A program made the translations under genes and the position numbers. DNA of 38,949 nt. Origin: Bacillota bacterium (GTDB lineage Bacteria; Bacillota; Clostridia; DSM-8532). Positions 8,803-17,069 of this stretch are shown here, one piece after another. The notes below the pieces were generated by a model, which saw only the letters and a program-made list of their open reading frames with translations, had not been told where the DNA came from and made no database searches. The first letter of the stretch is position 1, and each line of letters begins with the position of its first letter. The stretch is taken from contig JAEYPI010000289.1 in assembly GCA_023410885.1 (NCBI GenBank), forward strand, positions 1 to 38,949, given 5' to 3'.

Positions 8803-9306
8803 GTGGAGAAGAAAAATGGCTATATTTATGGCAGTGTTGCTCCGAAGTTGCCCGAAAAGGCTGAAAGACCACCAGTCGAGCATCAAAGTCCTAAGCCAAA
8901 AAAGTCAGCTTTGCCCCATTCTAAACAGGCAAGCATACCCAAGGCTAAAATGATTACTTGCATTGTCTGCATGGTTGCAATCTGTTTTGTCATGCTTTAT
9001 CGTTTTTCTGCCATAGCGAAGCTTAATTATACGATGGGTGTTTTAAATGACAAGGTTAGCCAGCTTCGGGATGAAAATCGGATGCTTGAAGTGGATATAG
9101 GAACAAGTATTAACCTGGAACGTGTTAAGGAGATTGCTGAAACCAAGCTTGGTATGCATAAGCCCGAAAGTTACCAAGTTGTTGTGGTCAGTGTTCCCAA
9201 AAATAATTACAGTGTTGTAATGGATCAGGCTTACATTGACCAAACGACTCAAAATACTTCTCTTATGGATAATCTGGTGAATGCCGTAAAGGCCGTGCTA
9301 CCTTGA
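8803..9306 (+). CDS. ftsL: Cell division protein FtsL-like
   Basis: A 167-residue bitopic membrane protein in the ftsL position between rsmH and the division transpeptidase. It has a basic, Pro-rich cytoplasmic N-terminus, a membrane segment at residues 51-67, then a coiled-coil stretch (NYTMGVLNDKVSQLRDENRM) and the KLGMHKPE motif typical of FtsL/DivIC-type proteins. FtsL forms a complex with FtsQ/DivIB and DivIC that activates FtsW-FtsI. The GTG start follows AGAGGGAGG with a 9-base spacer. Sequence conservation in the family is low, so the call leans on topology and position. Confidence 0.82.
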   Translation: MEKKNGYIYGSVAPKLPEKAERPPVEHQSPKPKKSALPHSKQASIPKAKMITCIVCMVAICFVMLYRFSAIAKLNYTMGVLNDKVSQLRDENRMLEVDIGTSINLERVKEIAETKLGMHKPESYQVVVVSVPKNNYSVVMDQAYIDQTTQNTSLMDNLVNAVKAVLP

Positions 9307-9397
9307 TTCTTGTAAAAGCTGGTTTAGAAAACGGAATAATTCCTTATAAAAAAGACAAGAAAGCACGTGTATGCTAATATATTAGATTAGAAAAGAT

Positions 9398-9454
9398 AGG
9401 ACTATGGATTGATCTTAGGGTATACCGTATAAATCAGTCTGTTGTCCTTTTTTT
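9398..9454 (+). terminator. Possible attenuator between ftsL and pbp
   Basis: AGGAC (9398-9402) can pair with GTCCT (9444-9448), and inside it GATTGAT (9407-9413) pairs with ATCAGTC (9433-9439), including one G-U. Seven T follow at 9448-9454, just before the pbp ribosome binding site TAGGAGA. This has the form of a weak intrinsic terminator that would reduce transcription into pbp. No anti-terminator partner was identified. Confidence 0.4.
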
Positions 9455-9469
9455 GTAGGAGACTGGTTC

Positions 9470-11785
9470 ATGATAAGCAGTAATCACAACAAAAGGAAAC
9501 GCAAAATTAAAAAAACTGCGCCTAAAAGCTCAGGCAGTTCACATCATGCTGCTAATAAAAATAATAACACCCCACCTGATCAACCCAACACCACAAAGCT
9601 GAAAAAGCGAGAGTTCGTCCTGCTGATTGTTTATACATTAGCCCTGTGTTTTATGCTTTACCGCGTTGGCTTTATCCAGTTTATTAAAGGTGAAGAGTAC
9701 CAGCAATTGGCCTATTCTAACCAAACCCAGAAAAGGCAGATCAACCCCAAACGCGGAACGATTTATGACCGGAATGGTCAATGGCTGGCTATCAGTGCGT
9801 CTGTGGATACCATATCTGTTAATCCCAGGGCGCTGAGGGACGAAGTAGAAGGTGATCAGGGTAAGCTTTTAGCCATCGCCAATGATTTAGCGGGTTTCCT
9901 TGATATGGAAGCCGAAACCATCCTGGCGAAATTCAATATGAACTCCCGTTATGAATATTTGAAGCGGAAGGTTGATAATGAGGTCGGAACAAAGGTAAGG
10001 GACTATGTATCAGAGGCCAAACTGAAAAATATCAATATCGACGAGGATTCTAAACGCTATTATCCTAATGGCAAGCTGGCCTCCCATATACTTGGCTTCA
10101 CAGGGGTGGATGATCAGGGCTTAAGTGGGATTGAGCTTGTGCTGGACAGTACCCTCAAGGGGATTCCCGGCAAAATTATGAATGAGGTGGACGTTTTGGG
10201 AAGACAGATCAGCTTTTCCCAGGAACGTTATGTGGATGCTATTGATGGATATAATGTTTATCTGACCATAGATGAAACCATTCAGCATCTGGCTGAAAAA
10301 GCACTGGAACAGGCCTCGCTGGATTATAACCTGAAAAATGGCGGAACCATCGTTGTCATGGATCCCAATACAGGTGAAGTGTTGGCCATGGTCTCGTTTC
10401 CAGATTATAACCCCAATGACCCCGATGCGCTCCCGGGTTTTGTAACCGATCTGGATTGGAAAGGGTTTGGGGACGAAGAAGATAGCACCTTGCTCTGGGG
10501 AACTGTTTTTAGAAACAAAGCCGTTATGGATACCTATGAGCCAGGTTCAGTCTTCAAGGCTATTACAGCGGCTGCCGCTTTAGAGGAAGGTGTGGTAAGT
10601 CTAAGTACCGCAGAATACTGCAAGCCTATAACGATGGCCGGACATACCATTGATTGTTGGAAAAAGGGAGGGCATGGCGCTGAGGACTTTTTACACGCCA
10701 TGTATAATTCCTGTAATCCTGTGTTAGTTAAAACGGGACTCGATCTTGGCATAGAGAAATTCTACAGATATGTCAGAATGTTTGGCTTTCAAGAGAGAAC
10801 AGGCATCGAGCTTCAGGGAGAGCCTAAAGCCGAGGAGTATAAAAAGCTGTGGCATTCAGACCCTAAGGAAATTGACCTGGCTGTTTCTACTTTTGGTCAG
10901 CGTTTTCAGGTTAGCCCCATACAGTTGATTACGGCTTATTCGGCTATCGCCAATGGTGGAAATCTCATGAAGCCCACAATCATTAAGCAAATCACTGATA
11001 GCGAGGGCAATATCATAAAGAAGATGGAGCCGCAGGTTGTTCGTAAGGTGATTTCGGAAAAGACAGCCGAGACCGTCCGGACCGCCCTGGAGGGTGTAGT
11101 TGCGGAAGGAACAGGTAAAAATGCGTACATCAGTGGTTATCGTATAGGAGGAAAGACGGGAACCTCGGAGACGCTAACAACCAAAACCGACGGGCGGTAC
11201 ATTGTTTCTTTTATGGCCATTGCGCCTGCTGACAAACCTGAGATATGTGTGCTTGTCGTGCTGGACCATCCCCAGGTTGAGCCCAAAACAGGTGGCGTTC
11301 TGGCAGCTCCAGTTGCCGGAAAACTGACTGAGGAAATTTTGGAATATCTGCAATTGGAGAGAGAATACACCGAAAAAGATAAAATTGATATGACACAGGA
11401 AGTCTATGTGCCTAATGTAACTGGTCTTACTGTCAAGCAGGCCGAAGAGAAGCTAAAGGCTTTTGGCCTGAAATATACCTTGGAGGGCAGTAATACCGCT
11501 CTGGAGGCCATCGTTTATAACCAAACACCAAAAGCGGACTTCTCAGTACCTCAAAGCGCTACTGTCATTCTTTATACCGATGTGGAACAGGCTGAGTTAA
11601 CAGCGATTATGCCCAATATCCTCAATAAAACAGTGGATGAGGCCACTGCAGCTATGAAACAGGCAGGTCTTAATATCCGCATTCGAGGAAGCGGGACGGC
11701 CCAAAAGCAACAATATCCCGCGGGCACATCGCTTAATAAGGGAGAAGTGGTAGAGATCAACTTTGTGGAGATGATCGGAGACTAA
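9470..11785 (+). CDS. Division-type class B penicillin-binding protein with two PASTA domains (FtsI/SpoVD type)
   Basis: This D,D-transpeptidase cross-links peptidoglycan during septation or spore cortex synthesis. Of its 771 residues, about 48 are a basic cytoplasmic tail, followed by a membrane anchor at 49-66, the PBP dimerisation domain (KRGTIYDRNGQWLA), and the transpeptidase domain with SVFK (360-363, active Ser360), SCN (414-416) and KTG (562-564). Two PASTA repeats end the protein (VPNVTGLTVKQAEEKLKAFG and MPNILNKTVDEATAAMKQAG). Two PASTA repeats are like Bacillus Pbp2B, whereas SpoVD has one; clostridial genes here are often named spoVD, so I give no symbol. TAGGAGA precedes the ATG. 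Confidence 0.9.
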   Translation: MISSNHNKRKRKIKKTAPKSSGSSHHAANKNNNTPPDQPNTTKLKKREFVLLIVYTLALCFMLYRVGFIQFIKGEEYQQLAYSNQTQKRQINPKRGTIYDRNGQWLAISASVDTISVNPRALRDEVEGDQGKLLAIANDLAGFLDMEAETILAKFNMNSRYEYLKRKVDNEVGTKVRDYVSEAKLKNINIDEDSKRYYPNGKLASHILGFTGVDDQGLSGIELVLDSTLKGIPGKIMNEVDVLGRQISFSQERYVDAIDGYNVYLTIDETIQHLAEKALEQASLDYNLKNGGTIVVMDPNTGEVLAMVSFPDYNPNDPDALPGFVTDLDWKGFGDEEDSTLLWGTVFRNKAVMDTYEPGSVFKAITAAAALEEGVVSLSTAEYCKPITMAGHTIDCWKKGGHGAEDFLHAMYNSCNPVLVKTGLDLGIEKFYRYVRMFGFQERTGIELQGEPKAEEYKKLWHSDPKEIDLAVSTFGQRFQVSPIQLITAYSAIANGGNLMKPTIIKQITDSEGNIIKKMEPQVVRKVISEKTAETVRTALEGVVAEGTGKNAYISGYRIGGKTGTSETLTTKTDGRYIVSFMAIAPADKPEICVLVVLDHPQVEPKTGGVLAAPVAGKLTEEILEYLQLEREYTEKDKIDMTQEVYVPNVTGLTVKQAEEKLKAFGLKYTLEGSNTALEAIVYNQTPKADFSVPQSATVILYTDVEQAELTAIMPNILNKTVDEATAAMKQAGLNIRIRGSGTAQKQQYPAGTSLNKGEVVEINFVEMIGD

Positions 11786-11821
11786 GGGACATGTGTTGTT
11801 TATCGTTTCAGATAGGGATAT

Positions 11822-11863
11822 AATAACCTTACCCGTTAGGGACCCAAGTTATTGATACTTCGT
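11822..11863 (+). repeat. Family 2 palindromic repeat, short copy
   Basis: A 42-nt version beginning AATAACCTTACC and ending GTTATTGATACTTCGT, the same ends as the longer copy just downstream. The inner hairpin is missing, as if deleted; what remains is a simple palindrome (AATAAC with GTTATT). It lies in the pbp-murE gap. Confidence 0.75.
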
Positions 11864-11866
11864 ATG

Positions 11867-11943
11867 AATAACCTTACCTGTTACCGAAATCGAAGATTTC
11901 GAACGCCTAAAGGTGACAGGGACCCTAGTTATTGATACTTCGT
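11867..11943 (+). repeat. Family 2 palindromic repeat, full copy before murE
   Basis: A 77-nt nested palindrome. The outer arms are AATAAC (11867-11872) and GTTATT (11928-11933), the middle arms CCTGTTACC (11877-11885) and GGTGACAGG (11912-11920), and the inner hairpin GAAATC-GAA-GATTTC (11886-11900). The copy ends GATACTTCGT. It matches the copy at 31854-31930 along its whole length. Confidence 0.8.
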
Positions 11944-11978
11944 TAATTTTATCGATATATATTCTGGGGAGGATTAAG

Positions 11979-13436
11979 ATGCTGTTAAAAGATTTAATAA
12001 AGAATATAAACCCGTTAGATGTTAAAGGAACCCTGGAGGGCGAAATCCGGGGTGTGACCTATGATTCCAGAAAGGCTCTGCCCAAATATCTTTTTGTTTG
12101 TATCGATGGCTTTGCAACTGATGGTCACCAGTATGCACAGCAGGCTGTTGATAACGGTGCTACAGCCCTTGTTGTAGAAAAGGATGTCTCAATCATTGGA
12201 GAGGTCACCCTTATTAAAGTTGAGAATACAAGAGAGGCACTTGCGGCCATTTCAGCAGAGTGGTTTGGTAATCCGGCCCGCAGCATGAAGCTCATTGGGA
12301 TTACGGGTACTAAGGGTAAGACGACAACCACCTATATGATCCGTTCCGTCCTTGAAAAGGCAGGGAATACCGTGGGGCTTATTGGTACAGTGGCCAATTG
12401 TATTGGCAATGAGAAAATTCCTGCTCGGAGAACCACCCCCGAGTCCTACGATCTTCAGGAAATGTTTGAAAAAATGAAAGACAAGGGTGCCGATACGGTG
12501 GTTATGGAGGTTTCATCCCAGGGCCTTAAGCTTCACCGCGTTTCCGCCTGCAGCTTCGATATCGGAATATTCACCAATTTCTCGAAGGATCATATTGGAG
12601 GCTTTGAGCATCCCGATATGGAGGACTATTTTAAATCAAAGCAGAAGTTATTTACCCTTTGTAAAAAGGGGATTGTCAATGCAGATTCTCCCTATGGGCT
12701 ACGTGTTAAAGAAGAGGCTTCATGTGAAATTCTGACATACGGTATTGAAAGTGAAGCGCAGGTCAAAGCGCAGAATATCTTCACTCGTTCGGATTCGGTG
12801 GAGTTTGATGCCATCACGCCCTGGTTCAGTGAGCGCTTTGTGGTTGGTGTACCCGGATTCTTCAGCATCTATAATGCACTGGCTGCCATATCGGTCTGCG
12901 GAATGTTGGGCATTGATGTCCAGATGATTAAAGAAGGTCTGCTTAAAGTACAGGTACCAGGCAGGGCCGAGGTTGTGCCTACGCCCGGAAAGCCCTATAC
13001 GGTTATGGTGGACTATGCCCATACTCCCGATAGCCTGGAAAATATCCTTAGCACCGTGAAAGACTTTGCGAAAGGCCGCTTAATCAGTGTATTTGGTTGC
13101 GGAGGTGACCGGGATCGGTCAAAACGCCCTCTGATGGGTGAGATCTCAGGCAGAATTGCCGATTTAACGATCATTACCTCCGATAATCCCAGAACAGAGG
13201 TTCCCTCAAAAATCCTTACCGATATTGAGGAGGGTATTAAGAAAACCCAAGGCCAATACCTGGTTATTGAGGATAGAACCGAAGCAATACGGTATGCCAT
13301 GGCGCATGCAAAGGCTGACGACATCATCGTATTATCTGGTAAAGGCCATGAAACCTATCAGATTTTTAAGGATAAGACCATTCATTACGATGAAAGAGAA
13401 ATTGTGGAGAATATACTAAAGGAAGTTGAGGGATAG
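11979..13436 (+). CDS. murE: UDP-MurNAc-tripeptide synthetase MurE, probably meso-diaminopimelate adding
   Basis: MurE adds the third residue to UDP-MurNAc-L-Ala-D-Glu in the cytoplasm. The ATP-binding loop GTKGKTTTT starts at residue 110, and the Mur ligase signatures VMEVSSQGL, FTNFSKDHIGG and GCGGDRDRSKRP are present. DNPR at residues 402-405 is the motif associated with meso-diaminopimelate; lysine-adding enzymes differ there. I start at ATG 11979, which follows GGGGAGGA and gives 485 residues; an in-frame extension to 11913 would run back into the repeat DNA. It ends two bases before murF. Confidence 0.94.
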   Translation: MLLKDLIKNINPLDVKGTLEGEIRGVTYDSRKALPKYLFVCIDGFATDGHQYAQQAVDNGATALVVEKDVSIIGEVTLIKVENTREALAAISAEWFGNPARSMKLIGITGTKGKTTTTYMIRSVLEKAGNTVGLIGTVANCIGNEKIPARRTTPESYDLQEMFEKMKDKGADTVVMEVSSQGLKLHRVSACSFDIGIFTNFSKDHIGGFEHPDMEDYFKSKQKLFTLCKKGIVNADSPYGLRVKEEASCEILTYGIESEAQVKAQNIFTRSDSVEFDAITPWFSERFVVGVPGFFSIYNALAAISVCGMLGIDVQMIKEGLLKVQVPGRAEVVPTPGKPYTVMVDYAHTPDSLENILSTVKDFAKGRLISVFGCGGDRDRSKRPLMGEISGRIADLTIITSDNPRTEVPSKILTDIEEGIKKTQGQYLVIEDRTEAIRYAMAHAKADDIIVLSGKGHETYQIFKDKTIHYDEREIVENILKEVEG

Positions 13437-13438
13437 TT

Positions 13439-14806
13439 TTGAAGGCGTTAGATGCAAAAACTATCGCAAAGATGGTCAAGGGCAGGTTGAGAGCCATGGA
13501 GGATATTTCCATTAGGCAGGTCTCAACTGATTCGCGTAGTATGAATCAAGGGGCTCTTTTTGTAGCCATTAAGGGTGAGCGCTTTGACGGCCATGATTAT
13601 GTGGAACAGGCCCTTGCAAATGGGGCAGTACTTGTTATGGTTGAGGAAGGGAAGGCTATTGCTGACCATATCCCGGCGCTTTTTGTCCCCAATACCCTGG
13701 AGGCCTTGGGTCTTTTGGCATCCGAATATCGGTTGCTTTTTAAGATCCCGGTAATTGCCGTCACGGGAAGCGTAGGAAAGACCAGCACCAAAGACATGAT
13801 TGCCGCTATCCTGTCGGCCCGGTTCAAGGTCCACAAGACCAAGGGTAACTTTAATAATGAAATCGGACTTCCGCTATCGGTTCTCGAAATGGATGATAGT
13901 CATGAGGCCGCGGTATTTGAGATGGGAATGCGGGGCTTTGGTGAGATCAGTGCGCTTTCACGCATTGTTAAGCCCGATATCGCAGTGATTACCAATATCG
14001 GCATATCCCATATTGAGCGGCTGGGAACACGCCAAAACATTTTGAAAGCCAAGCTCGAGGTTTTGGACGGCATGGACAATCATGGCGTTGTTGTTGTAAA
14101 TGGTGACGATGAGCTGCTTTCTGGCCTAAGAGGACTCCTAAAGCAAAAGACTATTTTTTATGGTATTAATGAAGATTTGGAGATCTGGGCCTATGATTTG
14201 AGCTCGAAGGGGGAAGAGGGTGTCAGCTTCCAGGTTAAAACCCCGGAGTCCGATTTGGACCTCTTTGTACCTGCACCTGGCATGCATAATGTTCATAATG
14301 CCCTGGCGGGAATTGCAATTGCTCAGCAGCTTCATATGAGCAAAGACGAAATTGAAGCGGGACTGCTGTGTTTTTCCAGCGAGCGTATGCGGCTGAGCAT
14401 TGAGGAGAAGAATGGCATTAAGTTCATTAATGACTCCTACAATGCAGCCCCCAGTTCGGTCAAGGCGGCCATTGATGTTTTATGCGATATCGGCAAGGGC
14501 ATGCGGAAATGGGCTGTTCTGGGCGATATGCTGGAGCTTGGTGAATGGACGGAAGAAGCACATCGGGAAATCGGCAGGCTGGTATCGACATTGGAAATTG
14601 ATTATCTGGTAGGCGTTGGCGATTATGCCAAATGGTATATCCAGGGAGCTAATGAGAATGCTGACTCAAAAACTATCACCATGCTGGTTGAGAATATAGC
14701 ACAGGCTAAACCCTATATCAAAGCATTGATGCAGCAGGGCGATGTTCTCCTTTTTAAGGGCTCCCGCCGTATGAAGCTGGACATTTTAGTACAAGAGCTG
14801 CTATAG
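13439..14806 (+). CDS. murF: UDP-MurNAc-tripeptide-D-Ala-D-Ala ligase MurF
   Basis: MurF joins D-Ala-D-Ala to the UDP-MurNAc-tripeptide, finishing the cytoplasmic precursor. The 455-residue protein has the ATP loop GSVGKTSTK from residue 110, NFNNEIGLPLSVLEM, ITNIGISHIERLG, and the C-terminal FINDSYNAAPSSVKAAI and LGDMLELG blocks. Translation starts at TTG, two bases after the murE stop and preceded by GAGGGA, so the pair is probably coupled. The TAG stop is the first three bases of a family 1 repeat copy. Confidence 0.94.
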   Translation: MKALDAKTIAKMVKGRLRAMEDISIRQVSTDSRSMNQGALFVAIKGERFDGHDYVEQALANGAVLVMVEEGKAIADHIPALFVPNTLEALGLLASEYRLLFKIPVIAVTGSVGKTSTKDMIAAILSARFKVHKTKGNFNNEIGLPLSVLEMDDSHEAAVFEMGMRGFGEISALSRIVKPDIAVITNIGISHIERLGTRQNILKAKLEVLDGMDNHGVVVVNGDDELLSGLRGLLKQKTIFYGINEDLEIWAYDLSSKGEEGVSFQVKTPESDLDLFVPAPGMHNVHNALAGIAIAQQLHMSKDEIEAGLLCFSSERMRLSIEEKNGIKFINDSYNAAPSSVKAAIDVLCDIGKGMRKWAVLGDMLELGEWTEEAHREIGRLVSTLEIDYLVGVGDYAKWYIQGANENADSKTITMLVENIAQAKPYIKALMQQGDVLLFKGSRRMKLDILVQELL

Positions 14807-14838
14807 AGTGTGCTATGCACACAACAAGGCTCGACCCG
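14805..14838 (+). repeat. Family 1 hairpin repeat, copy 1
   Basis: GTGTGC-TAT-GCACAC hairpin followed by the conserved tail ACAAGGCTCGACCCG. It begins within the murF stop codon and forms a tandem pair with the next copy (39-base period). It is oriented the same way as murF. Confidence 0.82.
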
Positions 14839-14843
14839 GAAAT

Positions 14844-14878
14844 AGAGGTGTGCTATGCACACAACAAGGCTCGACCCG
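14844..14878 (+). repeat. Family 1 hairpin repeat, copy 2
   Basis: This is nearly identical to copy 1: AGAGGTGTGC-TAT-GCACAC plus the tail ACAAGGCTCGACCCG, separated from it by five bases. It lies between murF and mraY. An ATG inside both copies is in frame with mraY but has no ribosome binding site. Confidence 0.82.
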
Positions 14879-14901
14879 TATTTAGGAAGGATTTAATTAT
14901 C

Positions 14902-15888
14902 ATGGAAGGAATACTAAAGGTTTTCCCATCACAGGTCATTATCTATTTAATCAGCTTTCTGATGTCTTTGGCAGCAGGTAAATTTCTTATTCCGTTGCTT
15001 CATCGACTGAAGTTTGGTCAAACTGTGAGAGAGGATGGCCCCCAAAGCCATAAGGCCAAGACGGGCACTCCTACGATGGGAGGCTTTATTTTCCTGTTTC
15101 CCGTTTTAGTTTTGGGGATTCTTTATTGCTTCCGGGATCTGCGCATTCTTTCCTTGGTTCTGGTGACTTTTGGCTTTGCCGGTATCGGTTTTCTCGACGA
15201 TTATATCAAGGTGGTTAAGAAGAATAACAAAGGCCTTTCTCCATCCCAAAAGATGGTCGGACTGCTTTTAGTGGCAGGCCTGTTTACTTGGTATGCTGTA
15301 ACGTATACATCGGGTGCCAATTCTTTGATTTTGCCCTTCCTCGGGTTTAAATCACCCGTTTTACTCCCCCTTGTCATTGCCATACCTTTTAGCCTGTTTG
15401 TCCTGGTCAGCTTTACAAATGCCGTAAATTTAACCGATGGCTTGGACGGTCTTGCCGGTTCGGTTACAACCATTGTGCTGCTTTTTTTCACCCTTGCTTC
15501 CATGTTCAATAATGAATGGGAATATGTCCGCATATTCTGTGCCATATTAGCCGGAGGGTTATTGGGATTTCTTGTTTATAATATGCATCCGGCCAAGGTT
15601 TTTATGGGAGATACCGGGTCTCTTGCTTTAGGAGGAGCCCTTGCGGCCGTCTCAATACTAACAGGAACACCCCTCTTTTTGGGTTTGGCAGGTATAATCT
15701 ACGTGGCAGAAACATTATCTGTAATGATACAGGTTATTTATTTTAAACGTACGGGAAGGCGCGTATTTTTGATGGCACCCCTTCACCATCACTTTGAGCA
15801 CAAAGGATGGAACGAAATCAAGGTGGTAACAATATTTACGCTTGTTACAATATTAAGTAGTGTCTTAGCCTTTCTGCTTTTGAGGTGA
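14902..15888 (+). CDS. mraY: Phospho-MurNAc-pentapeptide transferase MraY
   Basis: MraY transfers phospho-MurNAc-pentapeptide to undecaprenyl phosphate, making lipid I in the membrane. The polytopic protein has the family blocks RLKFGQTVREDGPQSH, TGTPTMGG, FLDDYIKVVKKNNKGLS, NAVNLTDGLDGLAG, VFMGDTGSLALGG and the C-terminal MAPLHHHFEHKGW. I choose ATG 14902 (328 residues, close to the usual 320-330), preceded by AGGAAGG with a long 11-base spacer. The in-frame extension to 14815 would translate the repeat copies. The murD gene commonly following mraY is absent here. Confidence 0.94.
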   Translation: MEGILKVFPSQVIIYLISFLMSLAAGKFLIPLLHRLKFGQTVREDGPQSHKAKTGTPTMGGFIFLFPVLVLGILYCFRDLRILSLVLVTFGFAGIGFLDDYIKVVKKNNKGLSPSQKMVGLLLVAGLFTWYAVTYTSGANSLILPFLGFKSPVLLPLVIAIPFSLFVLVSFTNAVNLTDGLDGLAGSVTTIVLLFFTLASMFNNEWEYVRIFCAILAGGLLGFLVYNMHPAKVFMGDTGSLALGGALAAVSILTGTPLFLGLAGIIYVAETLSVMIQVIYFKRTGRRVFLMAPLHHHFEHKGWNEIKVVTIFTLVTILSSVLAFLLLR

Positions 15889-15892
15889 TGGA

Positions 15893-17068
15893 ATGAGAAA
15901 AAGGGAGTATGATTTCTGGCTTCTTTTTACGGTGCTTGTTCTGCTGGCCATAGGAACCGTGATGGTGTTCAGTGCCAGTTCTTATAATGCGCTCTATTAT
16001 CAGAAAAATGAATATCATTATCTTATCAGGCAATTGATTTGGAATGCCTTGGGCATTGTTGGCATGCTCATTTTATCTAACATTGACTACCATCGCATTG
16101 CACAGAGCTCACCTATTTTAATAGCCCTTAGCACTGTACTTTTAGCAATGGTGCTTATTCCTGGAATAGGAAAAAATGTTAATGGCGCTACGCGGTGGTT
16201 TAATTTTGGTCTCTTTTCCTTTCAACCCTCAGAATTAACAAAGATAGCCATCATTTTGTTTTTTTCATTCAGCCTTTCAAAAAACAGCGATCGGCTAAAA
16301 TCCTTTTTTACCGGGCTTTTACCCTACTTGCTCATCATAGGGGTCACCGATCTGCTCTTGTATAAAGAGCCCCACATGAGTGCGATTATCTTGGTTTCCC
16401 TTGTTGCGGTGATAATTTTGTTTTGCGCTGGGGCAAGAATCAGGCATTTTCTTATGCTTGCCGTACCTGTATTGGCGATAGGTGTGAAGCTCATTATGGC
16501 TGATGAATACCGTATGCAGCGTATTTTGTCTTTCCTGAATCCCTTTGAATATAAGCAGGGAAGCGGATACCAGGTTATTAATTCCCTTTATGCCATCGCG
16601 TCTGGTAATGTATTCGGTCGTGGCTTGGGAAAAAGCCTACAAAAGTATCTCTATCTTCCCGAGCCGCATAACGACTTTATTTTTTCGGTACTGGCCGAAG
16701 AATTAGGCTTTATAGGTGCCTTGACGGTCATCGTGCTTTTTATGCTCTTTATTTGGAGGGGCATTCGCGTAGCCATGAATGCTCAGGACATGATGGGCAG
16801 CCTTATAGCCATAGGTATTACCTCCTTGATTGCAGCAGAGACAATCATCAATATTGCTGTCGTAACCTCCACAATTCCTGCAACAGGGATGCCCTTGCCT
16901 TTCTTCAGCTATGGCGGAACGTCCATGGTTTTTCTCCTGACGTCAATCGGTATTCTTCTCAATATCTCAAAGGGTTCTTCTGCCTTTGCTGTCCGCATGC
17001 CGTCGGATAATAGGGAAGAGCTTAAAATGAAGCGCATCTTGCCGTCACGGAAAGCAGGTGATTTCTAA
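15893..17068 (+). CDS. ftsW: SEDS-family division glycosyltransferase FtsW (or SpoVE)
   Basis: A polytopic SEDS protein of 391 residues that makes septal glycan strands together with its cognate class B PBP. Typical blocks are VMVFSAS, GATRWFNFGLFSFQPSELTK, GRGLGKSLQKYLYLPEPHNDFIFSVLAEELGF and PATGMPLPFFSYGGTS. The dcw position between mraY and murG is where FtsW, or its sporulation paralogue SpoVE in Bacillus, is encoded, so the two names cannot be separated by sequence alone. The ribosome binding site GAGGTGATGG overlaps the mraY stop. It probably partners the PBP at 9470. Confidence 0.9.
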   Translation: MRKREYDFWLLFTVLVLLAIGTVMVFSASSYNALYYQKNEYHYLIRQLIWNALGIVGMLILSNIDYHRIAQSSPILIALSTVLLAMVLIPGIGKNVNGATRWFNFGLFSFQPSELTKIAIILFFSFSLSKNSDRLKSFFTGLLPYLLIIGVTDLLLYKEPHMSAIILVSLVAVIILFCAGARIRHFLMLAVPVLAIGVKLIMADEYRMQRILSFLNPFEYKQGSGYQVINSLYAIASGNVFGRGLGKSLQKYLYLPEPHNDFIFSVLAEELGFIGALTVIVLFMLFIWRGIRVAMNAQDMMGSLIAIGITSLIAAETIINIAVVTSTIPATGMPLPFFSYGGTSMVFLLTSIGILLNISKGSSAFAVRMPSDNREELKMKRILPSRKAGDF

Positions 17069-17069
17069 C

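Noticed and set aside
8675..8953. 92-codon open frame overlapping ftsL
   Set aside because: It lies in another frame over the hairpin and the start of ftsL; it is strongly basic and matches no family I know.
9420..9430. GGTATACC palindrome as an operator before pbp
   Set aside because: Eight bases only, no second copy in the dcw region, and it is explained as the loop region of the possible attenuator.
11913..11978. In-frame N-terminal extension of murE
   Set aside because: It starts in family 2 repeat DNA, while ATG 11979 has a strong GGGGAGGA and gives the normal MurE N-terminus.
14815..14901. In-frame N-terminal extension of mraY through the family 1 repeats
   Set aside because: The ATGs are part of the repeats and lack ribosome binding sites; MraY from 14902 has the normal length.
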